A stretch of 64,000 nucleotides of DNA from Aquila chrysaetos chrysaetos (lineage: Eukaryota > Chordata > Aves > Accipitriformes > Accipitridae), in the NCBI RefSeq assembly GCF_900496995.4, contig NC_044018.1, positions 28,302,858-28,366,857 of the forward strand, read 5' to 3'. The notes under the pieces were generated by a model. It did not search any database. It saw only the letters and a list, made by a program, of their open reading frames with translations, and was not told the origin of the DNA. Both the position numbers and the translations under genes were made by a program. Shown piece by piece: positions 48,601 to 59,760 of the stretch (the first letter of the stretch is position 1; each line of letters begins with the position of its first letter).

Positions 48601-50959
48601 TACCTCCCCTGAAGGCAAAGATCAGTGCTTGGGACACTAACTACTCACCTGGGAAACTTGCACCAGGGGAGAGAAAGGCCTAGCACAGGCCTGTTTTTTC
48701 CTTTGCATTACTCTATTCCTCAACCTACAGCTCAGGTAAATGCATCCTTTGGCCTTCGGAATCCCCCCCAAATCAGATTTGCACTGATGTTATTCAAGGT
48801 CAGATGAGATTCCTACTTTCAGTATCAATAGTACAATCCTCAGGACAAAAAGAGCTCAAAATTACAAAATTCAGGAGGTACCCCAGGAATACCTAATCTG
48901 ATTCCCAAGTCTCATCCAGATTTACTCTCCTTTTCTTCCTCCCTCCTCTCCAAAGCAGTTACAAGGCTTACCACTCCTGTGAGGTCCCTGTTCCCTTTCA
49001 CTGAGCCATAGCCTTTCAGACAGTATCTTTTCCACTCAAGGCTGAATACTTCATTACAAATTCCCATGCTCTCAGGTTCAACACCTCTGCTCTCTCACAG
49101 CTTTTCTATGAAGGCAATGCTTGCCCTGAGCACTGTACAAGATGTCACAGAAGAAGCCACACTGTTTTGCAAAGTCCCACAGGCTGGTTGAGGCAAGGTA
49201 GAAAAGGTGCTTTCACAGGTCACCGTCGCTGCCCTGATCTAAGGACAAGGTTGTCCACAGAGGTGATCTGCAGTGGGCTCAGAAAGGATCCAGGGCAAAC
49301 CAAAAGCAGTTCTCTTCTGAGGCATTGTCCTGAGTAACAACTGTGAGTATTTTGAGGAAAAGACTAAGCAACACCTGTTTAAGCAATGGTTAAGATGTGG
49401 AGTTAGAACTCAACCTGAGTCAGTAAGGAATGCACTGCAGGTCCTGCTCTAGGGGCTGGAGGACAATAAATAATTCTGCATCCGCCCTACCTAGCCACCC
49501 CAGACAACAGGAGTCAGCACTGGTCAGGCTGGGAATGTCCAGAGAATGCAGTGATTACTCCAGCAAATCAGTCCCAGGAGATCCAAGAGCCCTGGATAAT
49601 AGCCACCACACACATTCCTGAAAAGCCCTCACAACTCTCAAATACTGCCCTGCTAATTCACTTGCCTCCATGCACTGGCAGCAACAAGGTCTAACCCCTG
49701 ACATAATGCAACAGCAGCCCTACAGAGGAGACCTCCTGCCCTGGTACCATTAAGGCACTGCAGCTGCAGGAGATTGATGTTCTCTAGGTAGAGATTGACA
49801 CCAGACCCCACACAGGGCAGGTCACATCCAGCTCCCCTACTGGCTTTTACGCTCATGCTGTGTCACCTGCTCTGATGGGAGATGACGATGCTGGCTGTAT
49901 TAGAAGGGTATGTTTAAACCTTCGCTCTCCTGTATGCTTTCGTCACAAAGGGAATTCTTCCCCAACACACAACCAAGGATCTCCTCCCTCACTTTAGCCA
50001 CTTCACAGACGAGCTTTTCGCACCACCATCTCACATGCTTAAAACAGTGATCTTCTAGGAGGTAATTGAGATTAAAGGGACACGGAGAAAGAGATGAGCA
50101 GTCTCAAGGGCCAGCCAGGAGAGGAGCCGCCCTGCTTACTTCCTTTTGATCTCCGCAGAGAACACCACGGAGCTGCCCTTCTCTTTTGATGTGTCACCCT
50201 GCAGCTTGTTCTCTTGCAGGAGGGCAGGCCTGTTGCAGCATGACTGCTCCTGGATTTCAGCTGCTGGGGTAACAAAGCTGCGTTTCAGCAGCTTCTATGC
50301 GTTTCACAGACTTCAGAGTCTCTGGGTTGACCCCAGGGGTGGAGGGGAACTGAGAAGGCCAAGGAGAGACACCACCCTCAGACTCAACTCTAACTAAATC
50401 CTTGTCACTCACATGGAAGATGCATAAATTGCTAGTGCAACAATAAAACAGAATGAATTATTATGGAATCATGAAGCATTCCACACCAGGAAACAGAGCA
50501 GATGATCTGCAGTGCCATGTCTAATCTTTGGCCCACCATATATGACTTAGATGAAGAGGGTTTTAATCAATTACAAAGGCACTTATCTAAAGTGTGTTCT
50601 GCTATGGAAACACAAGTAAGATCCCTCCTTAGCTTCCCTGCTTCACAGCAAGGTCCCCACACTACAGGGAAGGAGTTTAGAAAGCTCTGTTACTCTGAAA
50701 ACATTATCACTCAAAATAAAACCTTCTGCTCAGAGTCAAGCTGCTCTATGAAGGATCCAAGGACGGAGCGGTTTTGTTGCAAGTCAGGATAAAAATCCAG
50801 ACAGCTGATAATAAGCATTTTATAAGCCTGATCTACAGCTGATTGAACTCGGATTGTCTGGTCATAACAGATCAGGTCTGCATAGCATTTCATATTCACT
50901 CCAGCGCTTATCACACCAGATGTCAGGCTATGCTTCCCAGTGAAATAGAGTGCAAGATC

Positions 50960-51045
50960 ACAGGTCCAAGGAAAGGAGCAGCTTGCCCAAGTTCTGCAGC
51001 CAGCTGGTGACAAGCCTAAGAAAGGAACCCATACTTCCCAATCTA
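50960..51045 (-). repeat. MIR-like SINE relic
   Basis: CAGCTTGCCCAAGTTCTGCA, GCCAGCTGGTGACAAGCC and AGGAACCCATACTTCC follow the reverse MIR order (TTGCCCAAGGTCACACAGC...GGCAGAGCCAGGA). Confidence 0.5.
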
Positions 51046-52764
51046 GAATGAAGGTCTTGAGATGTGAGCATTTTCAGTTCTCATCAGAACATTATAAGCA
51101 TATCCCAAACCCAGGTCATGACCCCAAGCTTTTCTCTTCCAACTCAACACCCCTTCGGAGTCCAAACCTAGTGGGTGACCCAGCTCTAAAGTAACAAAGA
51201 CACTGCCACATAATTAAATCCAACAAACTCAAGCTTGAGCTGAGAAGAGAATCGGTGGCAAGCCTTCTGCCCACAATGCTCCAAGGAATTTTTGTGCAAA
51301 GGCCTGTGGGGAACCAAACCTCCCACCCATGTTAACACAAGTGAATCTAATGAGAAAACTGAGGTGCCTACAACAAAACCCTGAAGACTATAAGAGCCCA
51401 GTGGCAGGACAAACTTCCCACACACCACTTATCTATCAACTTTTCCACTAGGTATGGAGAGACTGCATCTAAGCCTTGGAGACTCAAAGAGACCATTCTC
51501 GCCTAGGCATCAAATTTAAGTGTACATGGCTAAGCTGCATCCATTTCCATAATGAACAGGGCACAAGGAAGCAAGTTGCTAACCTTTTTGATCCCCTCTG
51601 ACCTGCCCTCATCATTTGCAACAAGGCCAAATAGGACCAGCCTTCAGCACATGTCCAGAGTGAACCTCAGACTCATACCTTGGATTTGTGGTTGCTTTTC
51701 CACCAAGCCCCCCCAACTCTGCCAAAAGGGCTCTGTTTCCTCACACCACCAGCTCACCTAACAGATCAAAACTTTGCAAGAGAACTGGCTCACACCTGGT
51801 AGAGAAAAGCCATCATGTGTTTGGTTTGCGGCTGTTCTTTTCTCAGGTTTCCACACTGCCAGAAACAGACGCCCGTATTTCCAAGCGTTGACAACTCTCA
51901 CTTTTCTCCTTTAATTCATGGGCAGTGAAGTGTCAGGAAGAACAAGAATGAACTTGCCCTCAACTGAGCAAAGGAAATCCAAAAATCTGCAGCTTCTGCC
52001 ATACAAGCTTGTAGTGACAAGTTGCTGGGTTTCCAGCTAGAGGAAGCTGCTTATGGGAGCAGACTTGTTGCTGCCAACTCTCAGTTCCTAAACTTGATTC
52101 CTCCACTCTTAGGCTGGTCACACATTCTGGGGAAAGTTGAATTAAACCATTTTTAAACCATGTCACCATTTAGAAATGCTGATGAACAGCCACTGCAAGG
52201 CTGTCAATACATATATGCGTAAGAAGGGAAGCAGACAGCAGGGAGATAGGTGCTTACAATAGTCATTTGCTCTGGCAGCTGTCAACATTAAACTGATAAA
52301 ATTGCTGCTGCTGCACCATATTTATGCACTAAGCTTTTCCCCACTGAGTGCATTCCTTGCATTCATCCAACATGAGAATCTAGGAAACAGTGAACTGTCT
52401 CTTAGCATAAGCAAAAGTTAAGAAAAATAAAAAATAATAAAAAAGGGCCTCTCATTGACTCTGTCTAAATCTTACTTCCTACAAAGGCTGGAAGCAACTG
52501 CAGAATCATCCAGAAACTGGAACTTCCAAGTTCTCAGCCCCAACTTTGATGCTAGCTTACGCACAACTAGATGCTTCACCTCTTCTGCCTAGATTTTTCC
52601 ATCCAAGGGGGATAGTTAGCTGCGACTTGCTACACAGCAGTGGCGTGAAACTTTATTAGTCAGAACACTTTGAAGGTATGGTACCTAATTAATATCTGAA
52701 GTGGCTGCAGTGATTATTATGAACAATGGCATAGCTCACAGCTGGTGATACAGCTCAGCTCATC

Positions 52765-52905
52765 AGTATTCTCAAAAGTGCTGTGCAAACATACAGCCAA
52801 TACTCCACATCAGAAATCTCCACAGTGGTGGGCGGCTATCATTTCGTGGATGGAAAAAATGAGGCAAGGTCTGATGGAGCCCAGCAACAATCACAAACCA
52901 CAGAG
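52765..52905 (-). repeat. MIR/CORE-SINE-like relic
   Basis: TTCTCAAAAGTGCTGTGCAA (core) followed about 80 bp later by GGATGGAAAAAATGAGGCAA. Decayed reverse MIR order. Confidence 0.4.
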
Positions 52906-54804
52906 CATGGGAACTTTACAAGGCACTCGCACGGGAATTCCTCGCTTGCTGCCAGGATGGAACAGAGCAGCAGTTTGACAGTCCCATCAGTGCCCTGCAA
53001 TATTTTGGGTCTGTTTGGAAATGCTTAGCTATACATGCTCTGTGCAGGTGTTGAATTTAGCAGGCTCCTGTAAGCAACCATAGGGTTGGAGCTTTAAGGG
53101 TACCAATGAGCAAGCAGGATCTCTTAACTAACCCTCCAATGCACAGGCACACACACACGCAAATACCATACCACATAATGAGCGAGCCAGGGCAGCGATG
53201 GGACCTACACATCAGCACAGCCTGATGCCATATGCTCCCAGCTGAGTAGTGGAAGCACAGCCCTCCCTCTACATACACAGGCAAGTTGCATCTCCCTCGT
53301 TTCACCAGCAGCAACCACCACCAGGTTGGCCCCATCCTTGGATCATGGAGGTGATGAGCAAGCAGTACTTTCAGCACAGAGGTCTCTGCACCTTCCTTTA
53401 ACCCAGGTACCCTGAACTCTACAAGGGTTACCACCCCCAGGACTCACACAAGCAAGGGGCATCTCCATTTCACCAGCTGTACAATGAACATTACCAACCA
53501 ACTTTGCAAAGTGCTCTCAGCAATAGGGAGCAGAAGTTTTAGTTTTAACCCTCATCTTCACTTTCATTCTTTCCTGCCTTCAGGAGACCTGGAAACACAC
53601 TTTAGCCACATTGCAAAATTCAGAGAGAGTAGAGTATAAAAAAAAAATTCTCCAGAGCCTTACATAAGCACTGCAGTTGAGATCCATAGGCTCTCTTCTG
53701 TCGCTATGTCATGGAGCTGGGTTCCCACCTGCCTCATCTCCTGACAGCTTCCTGGAGAGCAGAAGCAGCAAGGTGAAAAGAAAAGGAAAGAGATTTTTTT
53801 TTTCTCCTGTCTGCTAAAGGACTGACTCCATTTTGAGCTCCTTAGTATCCCAAGAACTGCAGAGATTTGTGTTGACATTATTTTGAGCTGTATTTGTGGC
53901 AATATCCAAAGCATGAGAAAGAAAACACACTGCTTTGCCAAAGCCAAACAGAGCTAATTTTGGAGCTCAGCCATTTCTGAGACAGTGGGACATATTGGTA
54001 TTAGTGATTTAATAGTACAGACTTGAGAGACAAATAAGAAGTCATCATACTGTTACATACACACTGGACCGGTTTGCAGGTCTGTACATGGCCAGCATGT
54101 AAAGGCTGGAAAAAAAGAAAACAGCCCACAATCTTTCGACAAGCAGCAGCCCAGAAGAATCCCCCAGGCAGATACTGACCTGTCACTCAGTGTATAAGGA
54201 ACATAAAACAGGGTCTCTTTGAAGGGGAAGGTCATTCTAGATGGGTGCAGGGGACGTCTCCTGTGGGTAACTCTTGGGTTGTCTACCTTCCTAGCAACTA
54301 TTCATAAAATTTTTCACAGGCAAATGTGTAAATCCCCGGAGGAAAATGAAAGGCAAGAAACCCTAGTCACCCCTTTAAACTTGAGCACTGAAGAGATAAG
54401 TCCAGGTCTATTTTATAAATATTTCAAAGTTCAAAGAAAACAGCAACTAATATTGACACAACCCAACAGAAACATTCCAAGGGGCAAGGCTGTAGGTTGC
54501 GCGATACTCCAGTGCCACCAGCTGCACAACTCAGGAAAGAGCAGCTAAGCAGAACGAAAAGGGAGGCTGAGCTGCCTAGCAGCATCGGGTGAGCCAACAC
54601 CCCTCGAGTCCATGGAGCTTACCCATAGATTACAATGAATGTCAGATGAGGTGCTTAATTACCAAAGTGATAAATGTTATAAGCTGCAAGAGAGATCAGG
54701 CACTTGGGTGAACCCTCAGGAAAATATATGACAAATTGGTGCTCCTTTCTCTCCCACAGGGATAGTGAAATCAGCCCAGACTTAAGTCTTCTTTAAGAAA
54801 ATTA

Positions 54805-54830
54805 ACAACCACCACCACCACCACCAGGGA
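54805..54830. repeat. (CCA)n microsatellite, about 7 units
   Basis: AACAACCACCACCACCACCA repeated to CACCAGGG. Short, perfect trinucleotide repeat. Confidence 0.85.
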
Positions 54831-55115
54831 AGGCACATTTGTCTGCAGCTGAGAAGGCAGAGAAACTCAGTGGGAGTCCTAAACATTTTCTACATAGCAG
54901 AACACTGGAAGCTGCATTATGTGAAAAGCCTCAAAGCCTCTCTGTGACCCTACTCAGTCCCTTTAAACACAGGTATGTGCACACATGCTTTTTTCACACA
55001 TCCATCCATGGATCCCAGTAGTTTTTCATCCAGAAGGCTGTGGCCAGCCAGCTGGAACACTCACATGCTTCACTCTTTCATTTGAGCTCATTGTGGAAGA
55101 AATCAAAGCTTTCTT

Positions 55116-55135
55116 CCCCCCCCCCCCCCCCCCCC
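55116..55135. repeat. Poly-C tract, 20 bases
   Basis: Uninterrupted C run after GCTTTCTT. Confidence 0.97.
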
Positions 55136-55779
55136 ACTATCACTGCATGAGTAAATAACAAGGAAGTCCCAGTAAGAACATAAAGTAAAATGCAATCCAA
55201 GTTTCTCTCTGCCCCTGCTCACCTGGGCAGAACTGCTAGACAAGAGCACCTCCTGGAGGAGACGTCCTCCTCTTTCCTCTTTCTCTAGGGCTGAGCTCTC
55301 ATGACACAACACTTGCGGCATGTACCTGGGCTTCCCTCTCACTTCGCAGTAGTGGAACCTAGAAATTCGTAAGAGTCATCAGTTCTCTCTTCCTGTGTGT
55401 CACAGTCTACCCAAGTGAGGTTTTTAATCTGTTTAGACAACACCATGAGTCCTACTTACTATCAAAGCTAACAAAACCACTATGTATGAACTAAAGGTAG
55501 TAGAGATATTAAAATGAGAAAAATGAGTTAAAATAAGACATTTTGCTCAAGTTTTCTTTCTTCCTAGATTTTACTGAAGAAAAAACCAACCCACAACCCA
55601 GTGAAAGTTGTAATACTTTAACCTTAGCCAAGCATAGCTTCAAACTTACCAGTGTCTCATCTGAGCCTGTAAATAAAACGAATTATAAACTCAGTGGGAC
55701 TGCTTAGGTGTTGAAAACAATGCGAACAAAAAGAAAGATTAAAAAACCCAACACAGTATTACAATAAAATTAAGTTATT

Positions 55780-55785
55780 TTTATT
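55780..55785 (-). terminator. BCDIN3D candidate polyadenylation signal
   Basis: AATAAA on the minus strand (plus TTTATT), followed downstream by a T/GT-rich stretch (TGTGTTGGGTTTTTT). It lies about 820 nt past the stop codon. Confidence 0.5.
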
Positions 55786-55949
55786 TCAAGGATATTATTA
55801 CAAAAAGCACTCACTCTGTTATACACTTAAATGAACACACGCCCTACCATAGAAAGCCCTCACTCCACAGAAAGATCACATCACTGTCAACCTCCAAAGC
55901 ATGCTTCAGGCAAGCCCCATCTGCAAAGGTGCATTGATCACAGCCTGAT

Positions 55950-56135
55950 CAGTATCACAGAATGGTTTGGGTGGGAAGGGACCTTTAAAGGCCATCCAGT
56001 CCAACCTCCCTGCCATGAGCAGGGACATCTTCAACGAGATCAGGTTGCTGCAAGCCCCATCCAGTCTGACCTTGAATGTTTCCAGGGGTGGGGCACCTAC
56101 CACCTCTCTGGGCACCCTGTCACCCAGACACCCTC
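55950..56135 (-). mobile_element. CR1 LINE, 5'-truncated 3' end fragment
   Basis: On the plus strand it reads ATCACAGAATGGTTTGGGTG, GGAAGGGACC, CCATCCAGTCCAACCTCCCT, GCCATGAGCAGGGACATC, AGATCAGGTTGC, CCTTGAATGTTTCCAGGGG, then ACCACCTCTCTGGGCACCCT. This is the reverse complement of the avian CR1 3' region, so the element points to the minus strand with its 3' end near 55950. It is non-coding here. The wording (GACCTTGAATGTTTCCAGGG) recalls CR1 subfamilies common in Neoaves. It is the main evidence that the host is a bird. Confidence 0.92.
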
Positions 56136-56605
56136 TGCAACAATCCAACTCACTTGTTCATAGCTGGTAAACCAGGCTATGTGTTTTCCAAGAGCATTTT
56201 ATACAGAAAACATGACAAGAAGCAGAACGACGAGTGCATCGCACGGGTCAACAGAAATGTTCCCTTTCCTTGAAAAGCCCCAGGGACAAAAAAAGGCATG
56301 TTCTCTCTTCTTCCAGGGAATATTCTTGGTACACACAGAAAGCACGTATGCAGCAACTTTGATTTCAAGAGCACTTTCTAGGAACAGCAGTCTCAGAACC
56401 CACAAGGTAGGTTAAAACCACCACCACATTTTCCAGATGGAAAGAAAAAAAAAAAAAAAAAAATCACAGACATTACTTGCCTCAAACTCCCTAGGTCGGT
56501 CAAGGTCTGGTCCCAATAGGGATTTACAAATTCCTAGATCTGACCTTGTAAACAGCAAGCAGCTCCTTGCCTTTGAATTCATGAATGTCAGAGGCCATTT
56601 GTCAG

Positions 56606-57220
56606 TCACTGCTCCTGTTCTGAAGACTCCCCGCCCTCATGATTTGAGCCATTTGATTTAAAAAGCAGGAGGCTTCTGTCCCAGCTGGTGCTCCCAAAGC
56701 AGCACACCAGCTCCATGGCGCAGTCCTTCATTAAGATCTGGGTTATCCTCTCCACCATATCCCCATTAATAGCAAGAGATCGGAAGTGATCAAAGTCATT
56801 TCTGCCCAGCTTCCGCAGGCGGCGTGCAGCTGCCCTGTAGCACTTCCACGGCTGAGGTTCAATCAGCAGGTACTTGCACAGAGAGGAGAGGAAGGACAGG
56901 AACTCCATCAGGCCACTATCCCCATGATTCAGGTGGATCCACATGGTCACAGACATGCAAAAACCGATGTCAAAGGTGGAGCGGCCAAAACGGCCCAGGT
57001 AGGAGCGCAGGATTGGCTCCCGGGCACTGGAGTCCATGATGTCCAGGTTGGCAAAGGATATGGAGGCAGGAAAGGGGCTGCACTGCTGCGCCCTCTCAAT
57101 CAACACTGGATCAATGTCACAGCACAGAAGATTTAGATCCTTTCCAGCTACAGGCTGGTCCAGGCAGCCTTTGCTCTCCTGAAGGCCAAGGAGATGCCTG
57201 TACAGAGCCACACTTAGCTC
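56606..57220 (-). CDS. BCDIN3D: BCDIN3D exon 2 with stop codon
   Basis: Acceptor CTTTTTGCAG, then GAGCTAAGTGTGGCTCTG (ELSVAL), continuing NSG-E-LSVALY as in human NSG-D-LSVALY. 205 codons to TGA at 56608-56606. No frameshift or internal stop. Confidence 0.96.
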   Translation of the reverse strand, partial: ELSVALYRHLLGLQESKGCLDQPVAGKDLNLLCCDIDPVLIERAQQCSPFPASISFANLDIMDSSAREPILRSYLGRFGRSTFDIGFCMSVTMWIHLNHGDSGLMEFLSFLSSLCKYLLIEPQPWKCYRAAARRLRKLGRNDFDHFRSLAINGDMVERITQILMKDCAMELVCCFGSTSWDRSLLLFKSNGSNHEGGESSEQEQ

Positions 57221-59620
57221 CTGCAAAAAGGAAAACAACAGGGGTTCACAGGGCCTGCTCTGCTTCGTTAACACATACTAAGCACATAGGATCCCACTCC
57301 TAGCAGCAAGGTATGAGCATCAACTCAGAGCTTTCTCTTGAAAAGGTTCAGAACAACCACCTCACCAACAATCCTCCTTTCTGCAGCAAAAAGCGTGACG
57401 GTAGCCCTAACTACCAGAAAGTCAACGAGAGATTGGAACATCACCCCACACTCGGGGTTTTGCTCCAAAAACGATGGTAAAGATGAGTTTTAGTAACAGG
57501 AATCTTGCTGGATTATCCCCATCCAACATCGGGATGAAGGCTTCACTGGCTTCCCTAAGTGAGTTCCCTACTGACAGAGCTATATATAATGCCTAATTTA
57601 GAGTAATAAATTTCTTCTGCTGCTGCTAAAGTAAGACATTCTTACCATTAGATTGTAGCATAAGATAGTTAACATGAGAGCTTTCCTTCAAATTGCCTTT
57701 CACAGAGTGCGCCACTAAGTGGAAAGCGTATTAATCTTTCATTAAACAGATCCGATGAAGTTCCTGAATGGCATCGGCTGTGAGCACATAGCCCACACAA
57801 GCAGGCAGAGTGTCCTCTAGCGGTGAAAGTCTCTGCATCTCAAAAGAACTGGACAGAACATTTTTACCCGACCTGTTTTACAAGTTCACCTGAAATAGGA
57901 TCTAGAGTTGTCCTTTAGATAATACCTTAGGTAGACTTTCAAACCTTCTGGCTGGGGGAAGCGGAGCCATAGAAACAGCAGCCCCTCTTGTCCCCAGCCA
58001 GAATGCAATTTCATTCTGAATGAATAATTATTTCTAAGTAATACATTGATAAAGTTGCCATCTGAAAAAAAAAAAAAAAACTGGAAAAAAATCTTTAAAC
58101 ATAGTTAAATTAAACATTGCACCAGTACACATCAGAGATGTACAGATACTTCTGAATTACAACACAGCAAAGCTGCATACTGAGGAAAAGCCATGAGAAA
58201 AAAGCAGAACTAGGTAAAGAAAGAGAAAGAATTTTCAAAATAGGATATTCTATGAGATTCACCAGCTTTGTCACACGACCTTCAAGAGCATGCAACCAGG
58301 ACTTTAGTTTCAAGTTCTGTCTCATGGATAAATGATGCAATATACACAACAAGTTATGGTTTCTAGCTTCAGGGTTGTCCAGTTCCCCTGCTCTTATGGC
58401 AGTCCTATAGTGGCTCTCCAGTGCTCGGGACATGCAGCAACCCAGGGCGCTGCAGGCTTAGGCCTCAGTGGGAAAGAGGACAGAGCCACCAACGCAGCCT
58501 CCGAAACCAACTCAACAACACAACCAGCTCCGCCCTACCCTGCCTTCACCCCAACCTTCACCCTCCTCTCACAGGGGACCTGCAGAGGGGGCTTCCCACA
58601 CACCGATGATCTCCTGACCCCCACCAGTCTCATGCTGCACCCAAGTCCTGGTTTCCCACTCTGCCTTTTACACAGGCTCATCCCTGTCCCTGGCTGTATC
58701 CCTGCCCCGTCCAGGCTGTTTCATTCCTCCCCAGCCCCCCAGGTCAGTGCTCCCCCCAGCCTTCCCCACTGCTCCCCAAGACTCCAGGCAGCTGCCCCCA
58801 CCCAGTCTTCTTGGTCTGCCTCATTCTTGCCCACCATCCCATGGAGTGCCTCCCCCAACCTTCCCAGTCTTCCCTCCAACACCCCAGGTCACCGCCTGCC
58901 CCAGCCTCCCTGCCTTGCCGCAACGCCCCCAACACTCCACACCAGTGCCTCCCCACCTTTCCAATCCACCTCCCAACACCCCAAGCTCCTGCCTCCCCCA
59001 GTCTCCTCCGTTTGCCGCACTACCTCAGGTCACTGCCTTTCCCAGTCTTCCCAGCTTGCCTCACTGCCCCCCTCCCAGGTCTTCGCCCCCCCCCCCCCCC
59101 CCCCCAACCAGTGCCTCATCTGCAATCTTTTCCATATGCTGGATTGTCCCCCAGTACGCCAGAGAAGGGCCTCCCCAGTCCACCCCACTGCCCCCCAATA
59201 CCGCAGACCGGTGCCTCCCCCCAGTCTTTCTCACAGCCTCCCAAAACTCCAGACCCATACCTCTCCTCCATCTTTCTCACAGCCCCCCAATACTCCAGAC
59301 CAGTGACTCCCCCCAAATCTTTCCAGCCTTCCCCCACAGCCCAGACCACCACCCCAGCGTTTCCCCTCACCCCAAGCCTGCTGCCCCGCGGCCTCCCGCT
59401 CCCGCTGCCCGCCGAGGCGGCCTCTTACCCCCGAGTTGCACCCCACATCGAGCCCCAGCAGCGGGCGGGCCACGGCGGGGAACAGGCTCTGCAAGAGCCC
59501 GCCAGGCAGGAGGCTGACTCGCCCCTCGGGCGGGTGGAAGCGGGAATAATTAGGGAAGTTGCCGTAAGGAGCAGCGCCAGGCTCCAAGGCGGGCGGCCCC
59601 TCACTCATGGGCGCCGCCAT
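56606..59620 (-). CDS. BCDIN3D: BCDIN3D, RNA 5'-monophosphate methyltransferase (Bin3 family)
   Basis: Coding joins, minus strand: 59620-59429 and 57220-56606. This gives 268 aa, and the two-exon, phase-0 structure is as I recall the human gene. The protein transfers methyl groups from S-adenosylmethionine to the 5' monophosphate of RNA, chiefly cytoplasmic histidine tRNA; reported action on pre-miRNAs is known from the literature. Motifs seen: GAAPYGNFPNYSRFHPPE (16-33), SAM-binding LGLDVGCNSG (55-64), LLCCDIDPVLIERA (95-108), FDIGFCMSVTMWIHLNHGD (147-165) and LLIEPQPWKCYRAAARRL (182-199), ending TSWDRSLLLF (242-251). The ATG at 59620 (MAAPMSEG) was chosen over the second at 59608 because human starts MAVP and the context AAAATGG is strong. 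The C-terminal tail is shorter than in human (292 aa). Its neighbour to the left is KRT80, unlike human. Confidence 0.96.
58730..59370. repeat. Degenerate GC-rich minisatellite, unit roughly 45-60 bp
   Basis: A repeating pattern on the plus strand: CCCCAA(C/T)ACTCCAGACC, then AGTGCCTCCCCCCAGTCTT, then CCCAGCTTGCCTCACTGC. About a dozen diverged units follow one another. A pure C20 run (59086-59105) interrupts it. It makes long proline-rich open frames on the plus strand, which I do not consider genes. Copy number and unit length are estimates by eye. Confidence 0.8.
59086..59105. repeat. Poly-C tract, 20 bases, inside the minisatellite
   Basis: Uninterrupted C run after GGTCTTCG, followed by AACCAGTGCCTC. 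Confidence 0.96.
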
Positions 59621-59760
59621 TTTTCCCTCTGCACCGGGCGAAAACCGGAGGCGAGCAGAGGCGTTCCGGGGAAGAAAGGTTCCGGGGGGGTCGCGCATGC
59701 GCATACCGGAGGCGGAGCTGGGCGTGGGGGGACACCCGCGGCCTGGGTGGGCTGGCGGGG
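59380..59760. promoter_or_regulatory. BCDIN3D CpG-rich promoter with NRF1, ETS and YY1 sites
   Basis: CG dinucleotides are dense here and sparse in most of the window. CGCGCATGCGCA (59692-59703) is a perfect palindromic NRF1 site about 75 bp upstream of the ATG. TTCCGG at about 59665 and 59681 are ETS cores on the minus strand (CCGGAA). AAAAATGGCGGC overlapping the start codon (59624-59613, minus) matches the YY1 motif. There is no TATA box; this is a typical housekeeping promoter. Confidence 0.75.
59429..59620 (-). CDS. BCDIN3D: BCDIN3D exon 1
   Basis: 64 codons, ending VGCNSG with donor GTAAGA at 59428. GC-rich, inside a CpG-rich segment. The SAM-binding glycine motif closes the exon. Confidence 0.95.

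Larger units (their letters stand above)
36060..55750. other. Gene-poor intergenic region, no coding gene recognised
   Basis: About 19.7 kb with only chance open frames (for example 39266-39937 plus and 37973-38635 minus), none with a recognisable domain or splice pattern. It holds MIR-like relics, a poly-A tract (41136-41156), a poly-C tract (55116-55135), a CCA microsatellite near 54808, and a CArG/CCAAT motif cluster near 40.39-40.44 kb. It could host lncRNAs or enhancers that cannot be shown here. Confidence 0.65.
55760..56605 (-). other. BCDIN3D: BCDIN3D probable 3' untranslated region
   Basis: From the stop codon to a poly(A) signal at 55785-55780. It contains an inserted CR1 fragment in the same orientation as the gene and an A-run near 56446-56463. 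The extent is inferred from the signal only. Confidence 0.5.
57221..59428 (-). other. BCDIN3D: BCDIN3D intron 1
   Basis: 2.2 kb, donor GTAAGA and acceptor CTTTTTGCAG. Its first 0.7 kb is a C-rich (G-rich in the transcript) degenerate minisatellite. An A16 run lies near 58065-58080. No snoRNA or miRNA hairpin was recognised. Confidence 0.93.
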
